Source: Clostridia bacterium
GTDB lineage: Bacteria > Bacillota > Clostridia > Oscillospirales > Acutalibacteraceae
NCBI GenBank assembly: GCA_017450005.1
Contig: JAFSYM010000005.1
Coordinates: forward strand, 1-33,848
Reading direction: 5' to 3'
Length of the DNA stretch: 33,848 nt
Made by a program: the position numbers and the translations under genes. The notes beneath the pieces were generated by a model that saw only the letters and a program-made list of their open reading frames with translations, was not told where the DNA came from and searched no databases. Below, piece after piece: positions 16,796-24,621 of this stretch. The first letter of the stretch is position 1; each line of letters opens with the position of its first letter.

Positions 16796-17755
16796 ATGGA
16801 TGAAAACAAAGCATTTCTCAAGTGTGCGCGTGCGTCGTCTGATCCGCCGCGGGACGGCGTCGTATACCGGGACGGGCGCTACATCCTCGGCCGGGAAAAC
16901 GAAACGCCCTGTCTGATCGCCGACGGCAGAAAATACGTCCTGACCTGTCACGGGTACGAGCCGTGTCTGTATATCACCGACGGACAGGGCAGGATGACAG
17001 CGGTGCATAACGCGTTTAATCCGCTTGACGTGCTGGATGTTTTTCAGGATGCGGGTACGATCACCTCGATTACCGGCTTTGAATATGACGCAAAGGATTT
17101 CTGCCGCATGGTCGAGTATGCGGCAGGTTTTTCGGATGTGGGCATCGATGACGCGGAAAAAGTGTTCGCCGGCAGGCCGAAAAAGAAACAGCCTGCGCAA
17201 AAGAAAACCGAACCGGCGCAAGAGGCGGCCGAACTGCCGGACGAATACATGCCGTCCGGCTGCACATGTCCCGCAGATCCGTTCTATGCTCTGCTCGCGC
17301 AGTATCCGGACACAGCGCTGGACTGCTGCATTGTCAAATCCCATTCGCCCGGCAGCGGTCCTGATGCGCACCGGCATGCGCTCGCCGCAGCGTGCCGCAC
17401 GCTCTTTGCCGACGAGGAAGACGGCCCGACGTGGCGCTTTGACGTACGTAAAGCGCGCTATCGGAAGGCAGACGCAGACGTATTGTTCTCTTCACACTGT
17501 CCAGACGACAGGCTGAACTTCCGCAAAGCGTTTCTGCACCCGCCTTACCCCAATGTGTATACCGAGTCGGATTTTGCCAAAATCAAAGACGCGCTCTTCC
17601 CGAACGGAACACAGAAACTGGAAATTTACGAGTGGTCAACCGACTGGTCGGACTACTTCGACGCGGGTCGCGAGTGGTGGGGCACGCTGTGTCTGACCGT
17701 TTATGACAAAGGTACGGACCGGTTCATCATCATTCTTGCCTCTGCGACGGATTGA
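16796..17755 (+). CDS. Uncharacterised two-domain protein, 319 aa
   Basis: Not recognised. A soluble protein without signal or membrane segments. Residues 1-120 form a cysteine-containing domain with the look of a small-molecule or WYL-like beta fold (VYRDGRYILG, RKYVLTCHGYEP). A Lys/Pro/Ala/Gln-rich linker (about 125-145) separates it from a C-terminal domain of about 165 residues ending in EWWGTLCLTVYDKGTDRFIIILASATD. Aromatic and acidic residues are frequent in that half. The start is set by GGAAGGAG 8 nt before ATG 16796; the frame stays open further upstream only as an overlap with the transporter gene. It follows that gene by 40 nt. No function is proposed. Confidence 0.75.
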   Translation: MDENKAFLKCARASSDPPRDGVVYRDGRYILGRENETPCLIADGRKYVLTCHGYEPCLYITDGQGRMTAVHNAFNPLDVLDVFQDAGTITSITGFEYDAKDFCRMVEYAAGFSDVGIDDAEKVFAGRPKKKQPAQKKTEPAQEAAELPDEYMPSGCTCPADPFYALLAQYPDTALDCCIVKSHSPGSGPDAHRHALAAACRTLFADEEDGPTWRFDVRKARYRKADADVLFSSHCPDDRLNFRKAFLHPPYPNVYTESDFAKIKDALFPNGTQKLEIYEWSTDWSDYFDAGREWWGTLCLTVYDKGTDRFIIILASATD

Positions 17756-17792
17756 TCGCGTGCATTCTCCGAAATATTATAAAAATTGGGGC

Positions 17793-17821
17793 TTGACGAA
17801 CGGCGCACAACGGGGTAAAAT
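17793..17821 (+). promoter_or_regulatory. Sigma-A promoter for the DUF1292 gene
   Basis: TTGACG (17793-17798), exactly 17 nt, then TAAAAT (17816-17821). The predicted start is about 30 nt before the ATG. Because the gap to the 6S RNA is short, this promoter could also read into it. Confidence 0.8.
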
Positions 17822-17856
17822 ATAGATGAAAGAAGAACGCATCGAAAGGATATACT

Positions 17857-18156
17857 ATGGATAAAGAATACGATCCCGATATCGTATCCGTCGTCGACGA
17901 AGACGGCAAGGAGCATGTGTTTGAGGAGCTTGACCGGATCGAGACCGACACGGGTCGGTACGTGGCGCTGCTGCCGGTGTACGACGATCCGCAGCAGATG
18001 CTCGACGACAGCGGCGAGCTGATCATCCTCAAGGTCGAGGAAGAGGACGGCGAGACATATTTGTGTCCGATCGAGGATGAGGAAGAGTTTGACGAGATCG
18101 GCCGGGCGTTCGAGGAACGTCTGAGCGATTTATTCGATATCGAAGAAGAAGATTAA
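17857..18156 (+). CDS. DUF1292 family acidic protein (YrzB-like)
   Basis: A 99-residue, strongly acidic cytoplasmic protein of the DUF1292/YrzB family, recognised by the opening DPDIVSVVDEDGKEHVFEELDRIE and the closing EEEFDEIGRAFEERL. AAAGG lies 8 nt before the ATG and a consensus promoter is directly upstream. In many Firmicutes the family sits near alaS-ruvX (yrrK); here it stands apart, between a protein of unknown function and a 6S RNA. Its biochemical role is unknown in the family as a whole. Nothing about the sequence is truncated or unusual. Confidence 0.9.
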   Translation: MDKEYDPDIVSVVDEDGKEHVFEELDRIETDTGRYVALLPVYDDPQQMLDDSGELIILKVEEEDGETYLCPIEDEEEFDEIGRAFEERLSDLFDIEEED

Positions 18157-18169
18157 GAATTGCATAAAC

Positions 18170-18358
18170 AGCCCTGCCTTGTGCGGCAAATGAGCAGCCA
18201 ATATTAACCCAACAAACACTTTAAGGGAGCCAGACTCCGTCGGCGGATTGCAGACCTCCCGGTTCACCGGACGAAGGGAGCGTGAAACCGATGGGCAGCA
18301 CCCACCTGCCAAGAGCAGGTTATTATCGGTTGCTTTCGGCTTGGCGGGGCTTGTTTTA
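18170..18358 (+). ncRNA. ssrS: 6S RNA (RNA polymerase regulator)
   Basis: About 189 nt of non-coding sequence. A terminal stem AGCCCTGCC (18170-18178) pairs fully with GGCGGGGCT (18343-18351) and is followed by a T-rich stretch that would serve as terminator. The inner parts match the Clostridia 6S pattern as I know it: CCAATATTAACCCAACAAAC then AAGGGAGCC on the 5' side, GGGAGCGTGAAACCGATGGG and CACCCACCTG on the 3' side, with a large internal bubble between long stems. 6S RNA imitates an open promoter, binds housekeeping RNA polymerase in stationary phase and templates short product RNAs. Ends are estimated from the stem. No clear dedicated promoter was found. A covariance-model search against Rfam RF00013 would settle it. 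Confidence 0.85.
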
Positions 18359-18376
18359 TGCGCAGAGGGTGATCGA

Positions 18377-19048
18377 GTGGTTTGCATCATCAACAGCGTG
18401 GTGCTGGATATTCTGCCGCACGCAAGCGGTTTTCTGTTTGCCGAGATGTCTCCGGACGAGCGGGGCGAGGAAAAAATCAGCTTCTACTCCTACGAGCAGG
18501 ACAGGCGCGAATGCTTTCCCATCACGGCCAAAACATATCTGACGCACAAATTCGGCGCATACTACCGCGATGTGATCGACGAGCTGGGCGACTTCATCTC
18601 CTGCGACGCTGCGCCGCTGAGTGAAAACGGCACCGTCGCGCTGTATGAGTCGGGCGATATGTATATCTTCGGCGCGCATGGCGAGCAGGTATGGCACGGC
18701 AACGTCTCCTACCAGCACAAGCCCGTTCGCGATCTGGCGGTGGACGGTAAAAACATTTGGTGCGTGGTGCCCGACCGCAACGCCGTGATCTGCTATTCAC
18801 CGGCTGAAAAGCGCGTCACACTGCGCATCGGCGGCAAGGATTCGCCTGCGTTCGAGGAACCCGTGAGCATTTCCAAATGCGGCGAGCTGCTGTTCGTCAG
18901 CAGCCGCAAGGCAAAGAAAGTGCGCACGATTCGTCTGCCCGACTACGAGGTCGCGGATCTGCGCAAATTCAGAGAACCGGTACATAAATATTTCAAGATC
19001 GGCGCGTGCGAATATGCCGTGCTCGACAGCGGCATATACGAAATGTGA
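18377..19048 (+). CDS. Uncharacterised protein, possibly beta-propeller-like, 223 aa
   Basis: Not recognised as a named family. The sequence has no signal peptide and reads as short beta-strand blocks resembling propeller blades: ALYESGDMYIFGAHGEQVWHG is followed by RDLAVDGKNIWCVVPDRNAVICYSP and EPVSISKCGELLFVSSRKAKKVRTI. It may be a small or partial propeller. The start is placed at GTG 18377, with GAGGG 7 nt upstream; the frame stays open back to 18248, but that would lie inside the 6S RNA. The gene begins 19 nt after the RNA's likely 3' end. It has no partner downstream; the metK promoter starts about 40 nt later. Confidence 0.7.
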   Translation: MVCIINSVVLDILPHASGFLFAEMSPDERGEEKISFYSYEQDRRECFPITAKTYLTHKFGAYYRDVIDELGDFISCDAAPLSENGTVALYESGDMYIFGAHGEQVWHGNVSYQHKPVRDLAVDGKNIWCVVPDRNAVICYSPAEKRVTLRIGGKDSPAFEEPVSISKCGELLFVSSRKAKKVRTIRLPDYEVADLRKFREPVHKYFKIGACEYAVLDSGIYEM

Positions 19049-19088
19049 CAATCGCGACCGCACACGTCCGATTTTATCATCTGCGTAC

Positions 19089-19117
19089 TTGACAAATCCA
19101 TCGGCATATGGTAAAGT
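19089..19117 (+). promoter_or_regulatory. Sigma-A promoter for riboswitch-metK
   Basis: TTGACA (19089-19094), 17 nt, TAAAGT (19112-19117). The predicted transcription start near 19124 falls right at the 5' edge of the SAM aptamer. Confidence 0.82.
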
Positions 19118-19122
19118 ATGTT

Positions 19123-19250
19123 TACCATAAAGAGTGCGTGAGGGACAAGCCCGCTGACCGCACAGCAACCTGCCTTGCTGCAAGGTGCTAATGCTTGACC
19201 GATGGGTACAAGAGATATGCGGCGCCCATCTGCGGATGGGCGCATTTTTT
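19123..19250 (+). promoter_or_regulatory. SAM-I (S-box) riboswitch with transcription terminator
   Basis: The S-box core is visible: AAGAG, P2 GTGCG/CGCAC with the kink-turn part GAGGGACAAGCCCGCTGA, the conserved CAGCAACC, P3 CCTTG/CAAGG, GTGCTAA, P4 CTTGACC/GGTACAAG, then AGATATG closing P1 with CATA. The expression platform is a terminator: GCGCCCATC (19222-19230) with GATGGGCGC (19235-19243) and six T residues (19245-19250). High SAM should favour the terminator and shut off metK. The P4-loop segment GATGGGT (19201-19207) is complementary to GCCCATC in the terminator's 5' arm, giving a plausible antiterminator. Confidence 0.92.
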
Positions 19251-19280
19251 ATGGAATACAAATAAGGAAGTGGCTGACAA

Positions 19281-20471
19281 ATGGCACACTATGTTTTTAC
19301 ATCCGAATCCGTGACGAACGGCCATCCCGATAAGATCTGCGACCAGATTTCCGATGCGGTGCTTGACGAGATTCTGCGCGCCGATCCCGAGGGGCGCGTC
19401 GCATGCGAGACGTGCTGCACGACCGGCATGGTGCTGGTCATGGGCGAAATCACGACAAAAGCCTATGTCGACATCCAGAAGATCGCGCGCGAGGTGATCT
19501 GCGGCATCGGCTACAACAGCGCGGACGCCGGTTTCGACGGCAACGCCTGCGCGGTGCTCACGGTCATCGACGAGCAGTCGGACGACATTTCCATGGGCGT
19601 GAGCCGTTCGTTCGAGCTGAAGGCCGGCGAGGAAGACCGCTTCAACCTCAACGGTGCGGGCGATCAGGGCATGATGTTCGGTTTCGCGTGCGACGAAACG
19701 CCGGAGTATATGCCCATGCCCATCTCTTTTGCGCGCAAAATCACCAACCGTCTGACACAGCTTCGCGAGGATGGCACACTGCCGTATCTGCGTCCGGACG
19801 GCAAGAGTCAGGTCACGGTCGAGTACGACGAGGATCACAATCCCGTGCGCATCGACACGGTTGTCGTCTCCACCCAGCACAGTGCGGACGTATCGCTCGA
19901 CACGATCCGACGCGACGTGGTCAACGAGGTCATCCGCCCCTGCATTCCGGAGGAACTGCTGGACGAGCACACGGTCTTTTATGTCAATCCGACCGGACGC
20001 TTTGTCATCGGCGGCCCGCACGGCGACAGCGGTCTGACCGGCCGTAAGATCATCGTCGACACCTACGGCGGTTACGCCCGTCACGGCGGCGGCGCTTTCT
20101 CCGGCAAGGATCCGACCAAGGTCGACCGTTCCGCCGCATATGCCGCACGGTACGTCGCAAAGAACATTGTTGCCGCCGGTCTTGCCTGCAAGTGCGAGGT
20201 CGAGATTGCCTACGCCATCGGCGTGGCGTCGCCCGTGTCGATCACGGTCGAGACGTTCGGCACCGAAAAGGTCGACCGCAGTATCATTGAACAACTCGTG
20301 CGCAAGCATTTCGATCTGCGTCCTGCTGCAATTATTGAAGCGCTCGATCTGCGCCGCCCGATCTACCGCGATCTTGCCGCGCACGGTCACTTCGGCCGTA
20401 CCGACGTCGATCTGCCGTGGGAACGCACGGACATAGCCGACGCTCTGCGCAAGGCAGCAGGTCTTATTTAA
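19281..20471 (+). CDS. metK: S-adenosylmethionine synthetase
   Basis: A 396-residue enzyme making S-adenosylmethionine from methionine and ATP in the cytoplasm. Family signatures are complete: [17 protein letters not shown] near the N-terminus, [12 protein letters not shown] in the middle, the P-loop-like [21 protein letters not shown], and [19 protein letters not shown]. Length is normal. GGAAG lies about 10 nt before the ATG. Control is clear: the SAM-I riboswitch and terminator fill the leader. A terminator also follows the gene, so it is transcribed alone. Two SAM-using methyltransferase genes come next under a separate promoter, which groups production and use of SAM. Confidence 0.98.
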   Translation: MAHYVFTSESVTNGHPDKICDQISDAVLDEILRADPEGRVACETCCTTGMVLVMGEITTKAYVDIQKIAREVICGIGYNSADAGFDGNACAVLTVIDEQSDDISMGVSRSFELKAGEEDRFNLNGAGDQGMMFGFACDETPEYMPMPISFARKITNRLTQLREDGTLPYLRPDGKSQVTVEYDEDHNPVRIDTVVVSTQHSADVSLDTIRRDVVNEVIRPCIPEELLDEHTVFYVNPTGRFVIGGPHGDSGLTGRKIIVDTYGGYARHGGGAFSGKDPTKVDRSAAYAARYVAKNIVAAGLACKCEVEIAYAIGVASPVSITVETFGTEKVDRSIIEQLVRKHFDLRPAAIIEALDLRRPIYRDLAAHGHFGRTDVDLPWERTDIADALRKAAGLI

Positions 20472-20490
20472 CCCATTATAAAAAAGCAGA

Positions 20491-20546
20491 ACTGCCGCAT
20501 TCGGTGAAGCGATTTCATCCGGATGCGGCAGTCTTTTATTCTTTTC
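20491..20546 (+). terminator. Rho-independent terminator after metK
   Basis: ACTGCCGCAT (20491-20500) pairs with ATGCGGCAGT (20523-20532); inner bases extend the stem imperfectly. It is followed by CTTTTATTCTTTTC. Confidence 0.82.
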
Positions 20547-20573
20547 TGCTCCAAAGAAAAACGCGCTTTTTGC

Positions 20574-20602
20574 TTGACTATCCTGCGGGAACGCGGTATA
20601 CT
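20574..20602 (+). promoter_or_regulatory. Sigma-A promoter for the trmN6-rsmI unit
   Basis: TTGACT (20574-20579), 17 nt, TATACT (20597-20602). Transcription would start about 20 nt before the first ATG of the unit. Confidence 0.84.
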
Positions 20603-20629
20603 ATAAAAATAGGAAGGAAGTGGATCGGA

Positions 20630-21370
20630 ATGCAGACGCGGCCGGAAGATCTCGGCGGCAACGTTTCGGCGACCGTCTCCGCGCTGCATACGTTCGGTAC
20701 CGACGCGCTCGCGCTCGCGCACTTCGCGTCGCCCAGGCGTTCGACTGTCGCGTGCGATCTCGGCTCCGGCTGCGGGATCATTCCGCTGCTGTTCTGCCGC
20801 GACGGCCTTTGCCGCAGCATCACGGCGGTCGACGTGCAGGCGCAGGCGTGCGCGCAGATTCGCGACGCCGTCGAGCGAAACGGCCTTGCGGAAAAGCTGC
20901 ACGTCGTGCAGGCTGACCTGCGCGCGCTGACGAATGAACAAATCCCCTTCTACAGCTTCGATCTTGTCACGATGAACCCGCCGTACGTCGCGCCGAACGC
21001 GGGACTGCAGAGCACGCAGGACGGCGCCAGAATTGCGCGGCATGAAATACTCTGCACGCTGCAGGACGTGACGGCATGCGCCGAAAAGCTCCTGCGCTTC
21101 GGCGGGCGGCTGTGCATCTGCAACCGTCCAGACCGCCTGGCGGACGCCATGTGCAGCATGCGCGCGTGCGGCATCGAGCCCAAGCGGCTGCGGCTGATGA
21201 TCCACTCTGTCGGCAAAAAGCCGAGTCTTTTCCTACTGGAGGGCAAGAAGGGCGCGAACAGCAGCATGGTCATTGAACCTCCGCTCTACCTCAAGGATAA
21301 CGACGGCCGCTGGACAGCCGACGCGCTGTCCATGTACGGGTTATATCAGAACGAAAGGACAACGTCATGA
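20630..21370 (+). CDS. tRNA1(Val) adenine N6-methyltransferase-like (TrmN6)
   Basis: A 246-residue SAM-dependent methyltransferase of the TrmN6/YfiC type, which in E. coli methylates A37 of tRNA-Val. The SAM-binding motif I is CDLGSGCGIIPLL, and an acidic motif VDVQAQA follows. The catalytic motif TMNPPYVAP (NPPY) is typical of N6-adenine or N5-glutamine methylation. The start ATG 20630 has GGAAG 9 nt upstream and lies just inside the predicted transcript; the longer open frame starting in metK is discarded. Its stop overlaps the rsmI start by 4 bp, and both modify RNA with SAM. The exact tRNA target is inferred from family and context only. Confidence 0.85.
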   Translation: MQTRPEDLGGNVSATVSALHTFGTDALALAHFASPRRSTVACDLGSGCGIIPLLFCRDGLCRSITAVDVQAQACAQIRDAVERNGLAEKLHVVQADLRALTNEQIPFYSFDLVTMNPPYVAPNAGLQSTQDGARIARHEILCTLQDVTACAEKLLRFGGRLCICNRPDRLADAMCSMRACGIEPKRLRLMIHSVGKKPSLFLLEGKKGANSSMVIEPPLYLKDNDGRWTADALSMYGLYQNERTTS

Positions 21371-22212
21371 GCGGTACGTTATATGTGGTCGGCACGCCGA
21401 TCGGCAATCTCGGCGACCTGTCGCCGCGCGGTGCGCAGACGCTCGAGGACTGCGACTTCATCGCCGCTGAGGATACGCGCGTAACGCTGAAGCTGCTGAA
21501 TCATTTCGGCATCAAAAAGCCGTTAGTCAGCTACTATGAACACAACCGCCGTGCACGCGGCGACGAGATATTATCGCGGCTGCTTGCGGGCGAGAGCTGC
21601 GCGCTGGTAACGGACGCGGGCATGCCCGCCATCTCCGATCCGGGCGAGGATCTGGTGCGACTGTGCCACGAGCACGGCGTGGCCGTGGCCGCCGTACCGG
21701 GGCCGTGCGCGTTTGCCACAGCGCTGGCCATTTCCGGCATGCCGGCCGGACGCTTTACGTTTGAAGGGTTTCTGAGCGTCAACAAGCCCGGCCGCCGCGA
21801 TCACCTGCGGCAGGTGCAGAACGAGACGCGCACCATGATTTTTTACGAAGCACCGCACAAGCTGCCTGCCACGCTGCGCGATATGTACGCCGTTTTCGGC
21901 GAGCGGCATATCGCCATTGTGCGGGAACTGACAAAGGTGTACGAAGAAGTGATCCGCACGACGTTTTCCGAGGCCATCGCACGCTGTGAACAGACGCCGA
22001 TCAAGGGCGAAATCGTGCTGATTGTCGAGGGCGCGCCGCTGCCGCAGCAGGAGGAGACGGCGAGCGAGGACGCGCTCGCGCTCGCGCTGCAGTATCTGGA
22101 AGAAGGCCTGTCCCCCACCGACGCGGCCAAACGCGCCGCACGGGAAACAGGACATAAAAAAGGCGACATATACAAACTGCTGACAGAAAGGAAAGAGACG
22201 GATGGGACGTGA
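21367..22212 (+). CDS. rsmI: 16S rRNA (cytidine(1402)-2'-O)-methyltransferase
   Basis: A 281-residue enzyme that 2'-O-methylates C1402 in the decoding centre of 16S rRNA. The tetrapyrrole-methylase fold is recognised by the opening GTLYVVGTPIGNLGDLSPRG, by AAEDTR and YYEHN, by the glycine-rich VTDAGMPAISDPG block, and by VAAVPGPCAFATALAISG and FEGFL further on. Length and start are standard. The ATG overlaps the preceding stop as ATGA, indicating translational coupling, and the next gene begins inside the last 11 nt. The neighbouring gene order (methyltransferase then rsmI) is common in Firmicutes. Confidence 0.96.
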   Translation: MSGTLYVVGTPIGNLGDLSPRGAQTLEDCDFIAAEDTRVTLKLLNHFGIKKPLVSYYEHNRRARGDEILSRLLAGESCALVTDAGMPAISDPGEDLVRLCHEHGVAVAAVPGPCAFATALAISGMPAGRFTFEGFLSVNKPGRRDHLRQVQNETRTMIFYEAPHKLPATLRDMYAVFGERHIAIVRELTKVYEEVIRTTFSEAIARCEQTPIKGEIVLIVEGAPLPQQEETASEDALALALQYLEEGLSPTDAAKRAARETGHKKGDIYKLLTERKETDGT

Positions 22213-22813
22213 GCTGCTGTCTGCCTTTGCGCAGCACAGGGCGCTGACCGCACTGCTGATCGTGCTGGTCGCGCTGCTGATTTTCGTGAGCATCAAAGCC
22301 GCACGCGCCGTTCGCGCACACAACGCCGAGCGCGACAAAATCCTCGCAAAGCTCAAAAAGGACGCCGCGCTGCGTGAAAAATACGCATCCGTTACGCGCG
22401 ATCAGGCGCAGACGGCGGACTGCCGCGAGCTGCTGCACGGCGTCGCGCTGAATATCCAGCAGCGGCTGGAACGTGAAAGCGATCTGACCGCCGCGTTCCG
22501 CGCGCTGCCCGCGCACGAGCAATACATCTACGCATGGAACTATTTGTTCTGCGAGGACGCCGATACGCTCAGCGCGTTCTTCCGGCTCAACGGCTCTCCC
22601 CTGACCGACGCCGCGCTCGAGGGCGCGCGCGCCGCATTTGACGAGGCGCACCGCGACGTGTTTGAACGCGGTTTCCGCATGTTCGACCCCGACGACGAAA
22701 CTACTTCCGCATTGCCGCAGGACATCGAAACGCTGGATGCGGATTTCGCCGCGCAGCAGGACGTCCTGCTTGAAAATATCCGCACATTTATCGCCGCGCA
22801 TACGGCAGAATAG
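22202..22813 (+). CDS. Uncharacterised membrane-anchored protein, 203 aa
   Basis: Not recognised. One N-terminal membrane helix (about 15-32, [20 protein letters not shown]) is followed by a basic, likely cytoplasmic coiled-coil stretch ([21 protein letters not shown]). An acidic helical domain with many Glu, Asp and Ala residues makes up the rest. AAAGGAAAGAG precedes the ATG. The start overlaps rsmI by 11 nt, so it belongs to the trmN6-rsmI operon and is probably translated by coupling. Its stop codon forms part of the ribosome-binding site of the next gene. No catalytic motif is apparent. Confidence 0.82.
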   Translation: MGRELLSAFAQHRALTALLIVLVALLIFVSIKAARAVRAHNAERDKILAKLKKDAALREKYASVTRDQAQTADCRELLHGVALNIQQRLERESDLTAAFRALPAHEQYIYAWNYLFCEDADTLSAFFRLNGSPLTDAALEGARAAFDEAHRDVFERGFRMFDPDDETTSALPQDIETLDADFAAQQDVLLENIRTFIAAHTAE

Positions 22814-22824
22814 GAGAATTGAGT

Positions 22825-24558
22825 ATGGCAAGATTCATCATTTCCGCGTTTGCGGACGAGGCATCCCCGAATATCCACGAGCAGATCGCTGCCTGCAAAG
22901 CCAACGGCGTAACCCACATCGAGCTGCGCAATCTCGGCGACGGGCGCAACATCAACACCATCACCCCGGACGAAGCACGCGAGCTGAAGGCTGTGCTGGA
23001 CGCGGGCGGCATCGGCGTGTCCGCGATCGGTTCGGCTTACGGCAAGATCGAGATCACCGATGATTTCGAGCCGCATTTTGCCGCGTTCAAAAATACGGTC
23101 GAGGTTGCAAAGATTCTCGGTACAAAGAACATCCGCCTGTTCAGCTTCTATTTCACCAAGGGTGAATCCTATGAGGAATACCGCGGCGAGGTGATGCGCC
23201 GTCTGGAGGCCTTCTGCGACTATGCCGCGCAGTACGGCATCCGCTGCTGCCATGAAAACGAGGTCGGCATCTACGGCGATATCGCGTCGCGCTGTCTGGA
23301 CATTCATAGGACGCTCGGAGATAAGCTCGGCGGCATTTTCGATCCGGCCAACTATGTACATACCAACGAAGCAATTCTGCCCGCCTATGACATGCTGGAG
23401 CCGTACATCGACTACATGCACGTCAAAGACGCGCGTTTCTCCGACGGCGTGGTCACACCCGTGGGCGAGGGCGACGCGAAATATACAGAGCTTCTGCGCC
23501 GTTTCGACCGGAAAGAGGGCGACCGTTTCCTGACGATCGAGCCGCATCTGAAGGTCTTCGCGGGTCTGGAACAGCTCGAACAGCACGGCGGTTCCATCGC
23601 GCTCACGCAGGGACAGGCCGCGTATCAATATCCCAGCAATCAGGCGGCGTTCGCGGCCGCGGCAGCCGCGCTGCACCGGCAGATCCGCATCGTGCGCGGC
23701 AAGGGCGATATGGAGCATCCGCATCTGTGCGGACGTGTGGCGGTCGTGACCGGCGCGGGCGGCGTGCTGTGCAGCGGCTTCGCGAAAGATCTTGCCATGC
23801 AGGGCGCGAAGGTTGCGATTCTCGATCTCAATGCCGAGGCCGCGCAGCGCGTTGCGGACGGCATCAACGAGCTCGGCGGCATTGCGCTGGCTGTGCCGTG
23901 CAACGTGCTCGAACCGGACAGTCTTGCGGCAGCGCGCGAGACCATCAACACGACGTTCGGCACGTGCGATATTCTCATCAACGGTGCCGGCGGCAATTCT
24001 CCGCTCGGCACCACGACGAAGGAAACGCTGGAGCTTGCGGACATCGCCGAAAAAGCCGAAGGCGTCAAGACATTCTTTGACCTCAATCCGAAGGGCATCG
24101 AATTTGTGTTCAATCTCAACTTTCTGGGAACGCTGCTGACAACGCAGTGCTTCGCCAAGGACATGGTCGGCAAGAAGGACGCGTGCATTCTGAATGTTTC
24201 CTCCATGAACGCCTACCGTCCGCTGACCAAAATTCCCGCCTACTCCGCCGCCAAAGCTGCTGTATCCAACTTCACACAGTTCATGGCCGTGCATTTTGCC
24301 GACGTGGGCATCCGCGTCAACGCCATTGCGCCCGGATTCTTTGCCACGAACCAGAATCAGAAGCTGCTGTTCAACGAGGACGGCTCACTCACGCCGCGTT
24401 CGGACAAAATTATTTCCCACACACCGCTGCGCCGTTTCGGCACGCCGCAGGATCTGACCGGCGCGCTGCTGTTCCTGTGCGATGAAACCTACTCGGCGTT
24501 TATCACCGGCGTGGTGCTGCCCGTGGACGGCGGATTCTCGGCATATTCCGGCGTATAA
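22825..24558 (+). CDS. Fusion of sugar isomerase/epimerase TIM barrel with mannonate-oxidoreductase-like SDR
   Basis: A 577-residue single chain with two enzymes. Residues 1-285 are a xylose-isomerase-like TIM barrel of the sugar isomerase/epimerase family, with likely metal ligands E146 (HENEVG), D173 (FDPAN), H199 (MHVKD) and E239 (LTIEPHL). After a linker of about 14 residues, 301-577 is a short-chain dehydrogenase. It has the [10 protein letters not shown] nucleotide loop (309-318), NGAGGN (386-391) and the catalytic S460, Y473, K477, and closely resembles D-mannonate oxidoreductases that interconvert fructuronate and mannonate. ATG 22825 has AGGAGA 7 nt upstream; TTG at 22819 is less suitable. 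An in-frame ATG at 23710 opens the SDR half after a weak AAGGG, so a separate short product is possible. Hexuronate or related keto-sugar metabolism is likely; the barrel's reaction is unknown. Confidence 0.85.
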   Translation: MARFIISAFADEASPNIHEQIAACKANGVTHIELRNLGDGRNINTITPDEARELKAVLDAGGIGVSAIGSAYGKIEITDDFEPHFAAFKNTVEVAKILGTKNIRLFSFYFTKGESYEEYRGEVMRRLEAFCDYAAQYGIRCCHENEVGIYGDIASRCLDIHRTLGDKLGGIFDPANYVHTNEAILPAYDMLEPYIDYMHVKDARFSDGVVTPVGEGDAKYTELLRRFDRKEGDRFLTIEPHLKVFAGLEQLEQHGGSIALTQGQAAYQYPSNQAAFAAAAAALHRQIRIVRGKGDMEHPHLCGRVAVVTGAGGVLCSGFAKDLAMQGAKVAILDLNAEAAQRVADGINELGGIALAVPCNVLEPDSLAAARETINTTFGTCDILINGAGGNSPLGTTTKETLELADIAEKAEGVKTFFDLNPKGIEFVFNLNFLGTLLTTQCFAKDMVGKKDACILNVSSMNAYRPLTKIPAYSAAKAAVSNFTQFMAVHFADVGIRVNAIAPGFFATNQNQKLLFNEDGSLTPRSDKIISHTPLRRFGTPQDLTGALLFLCDETYSAFITGVVLPVDGGFSAYSGV

Positions 24559-24587
24559 TTGACAATCACTTCCGCAAGAGGTATAAT
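24559..24587 (+). promoter_or_regulatory. Perfect consensus sigma-A promoter
   Basis: TTGACA (24559-24564), a 17-nt spacer and TATAAT (24582-24587) match the housekeeping consensus at all 12 positions. It begins on the base right after the TAA stop of the fusion gene and drives the alcohol dehydrogenase. Confidence 0.9.
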
Positions 24588-24621
24588 ATTTTAATCAAGA
24601 TCCATGCTTTGAGGTGCCGCC

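Noticed and set aside
17826-17864. Twelve-codon leader peptide before the DUF1292 gene
   Set aside because: Its ATG lies at or before the predicted transcription start and has no ribosome site.
18248-18376. Upstream extension of the 223-residue protein gene
   Set aside because: This part falls inside the 6S RNA and has no family-like sequence; a GTG with good ribosome site follows the RNA.
19123-19221. SAM-IV or SAM-I/IV-variant aptamer
   Set aside because: A P4 stem (CTTGACC/GGTACAAG) and the AGATATG end that closes P1 can be drawn, which fits the standard SAM-I layout better.
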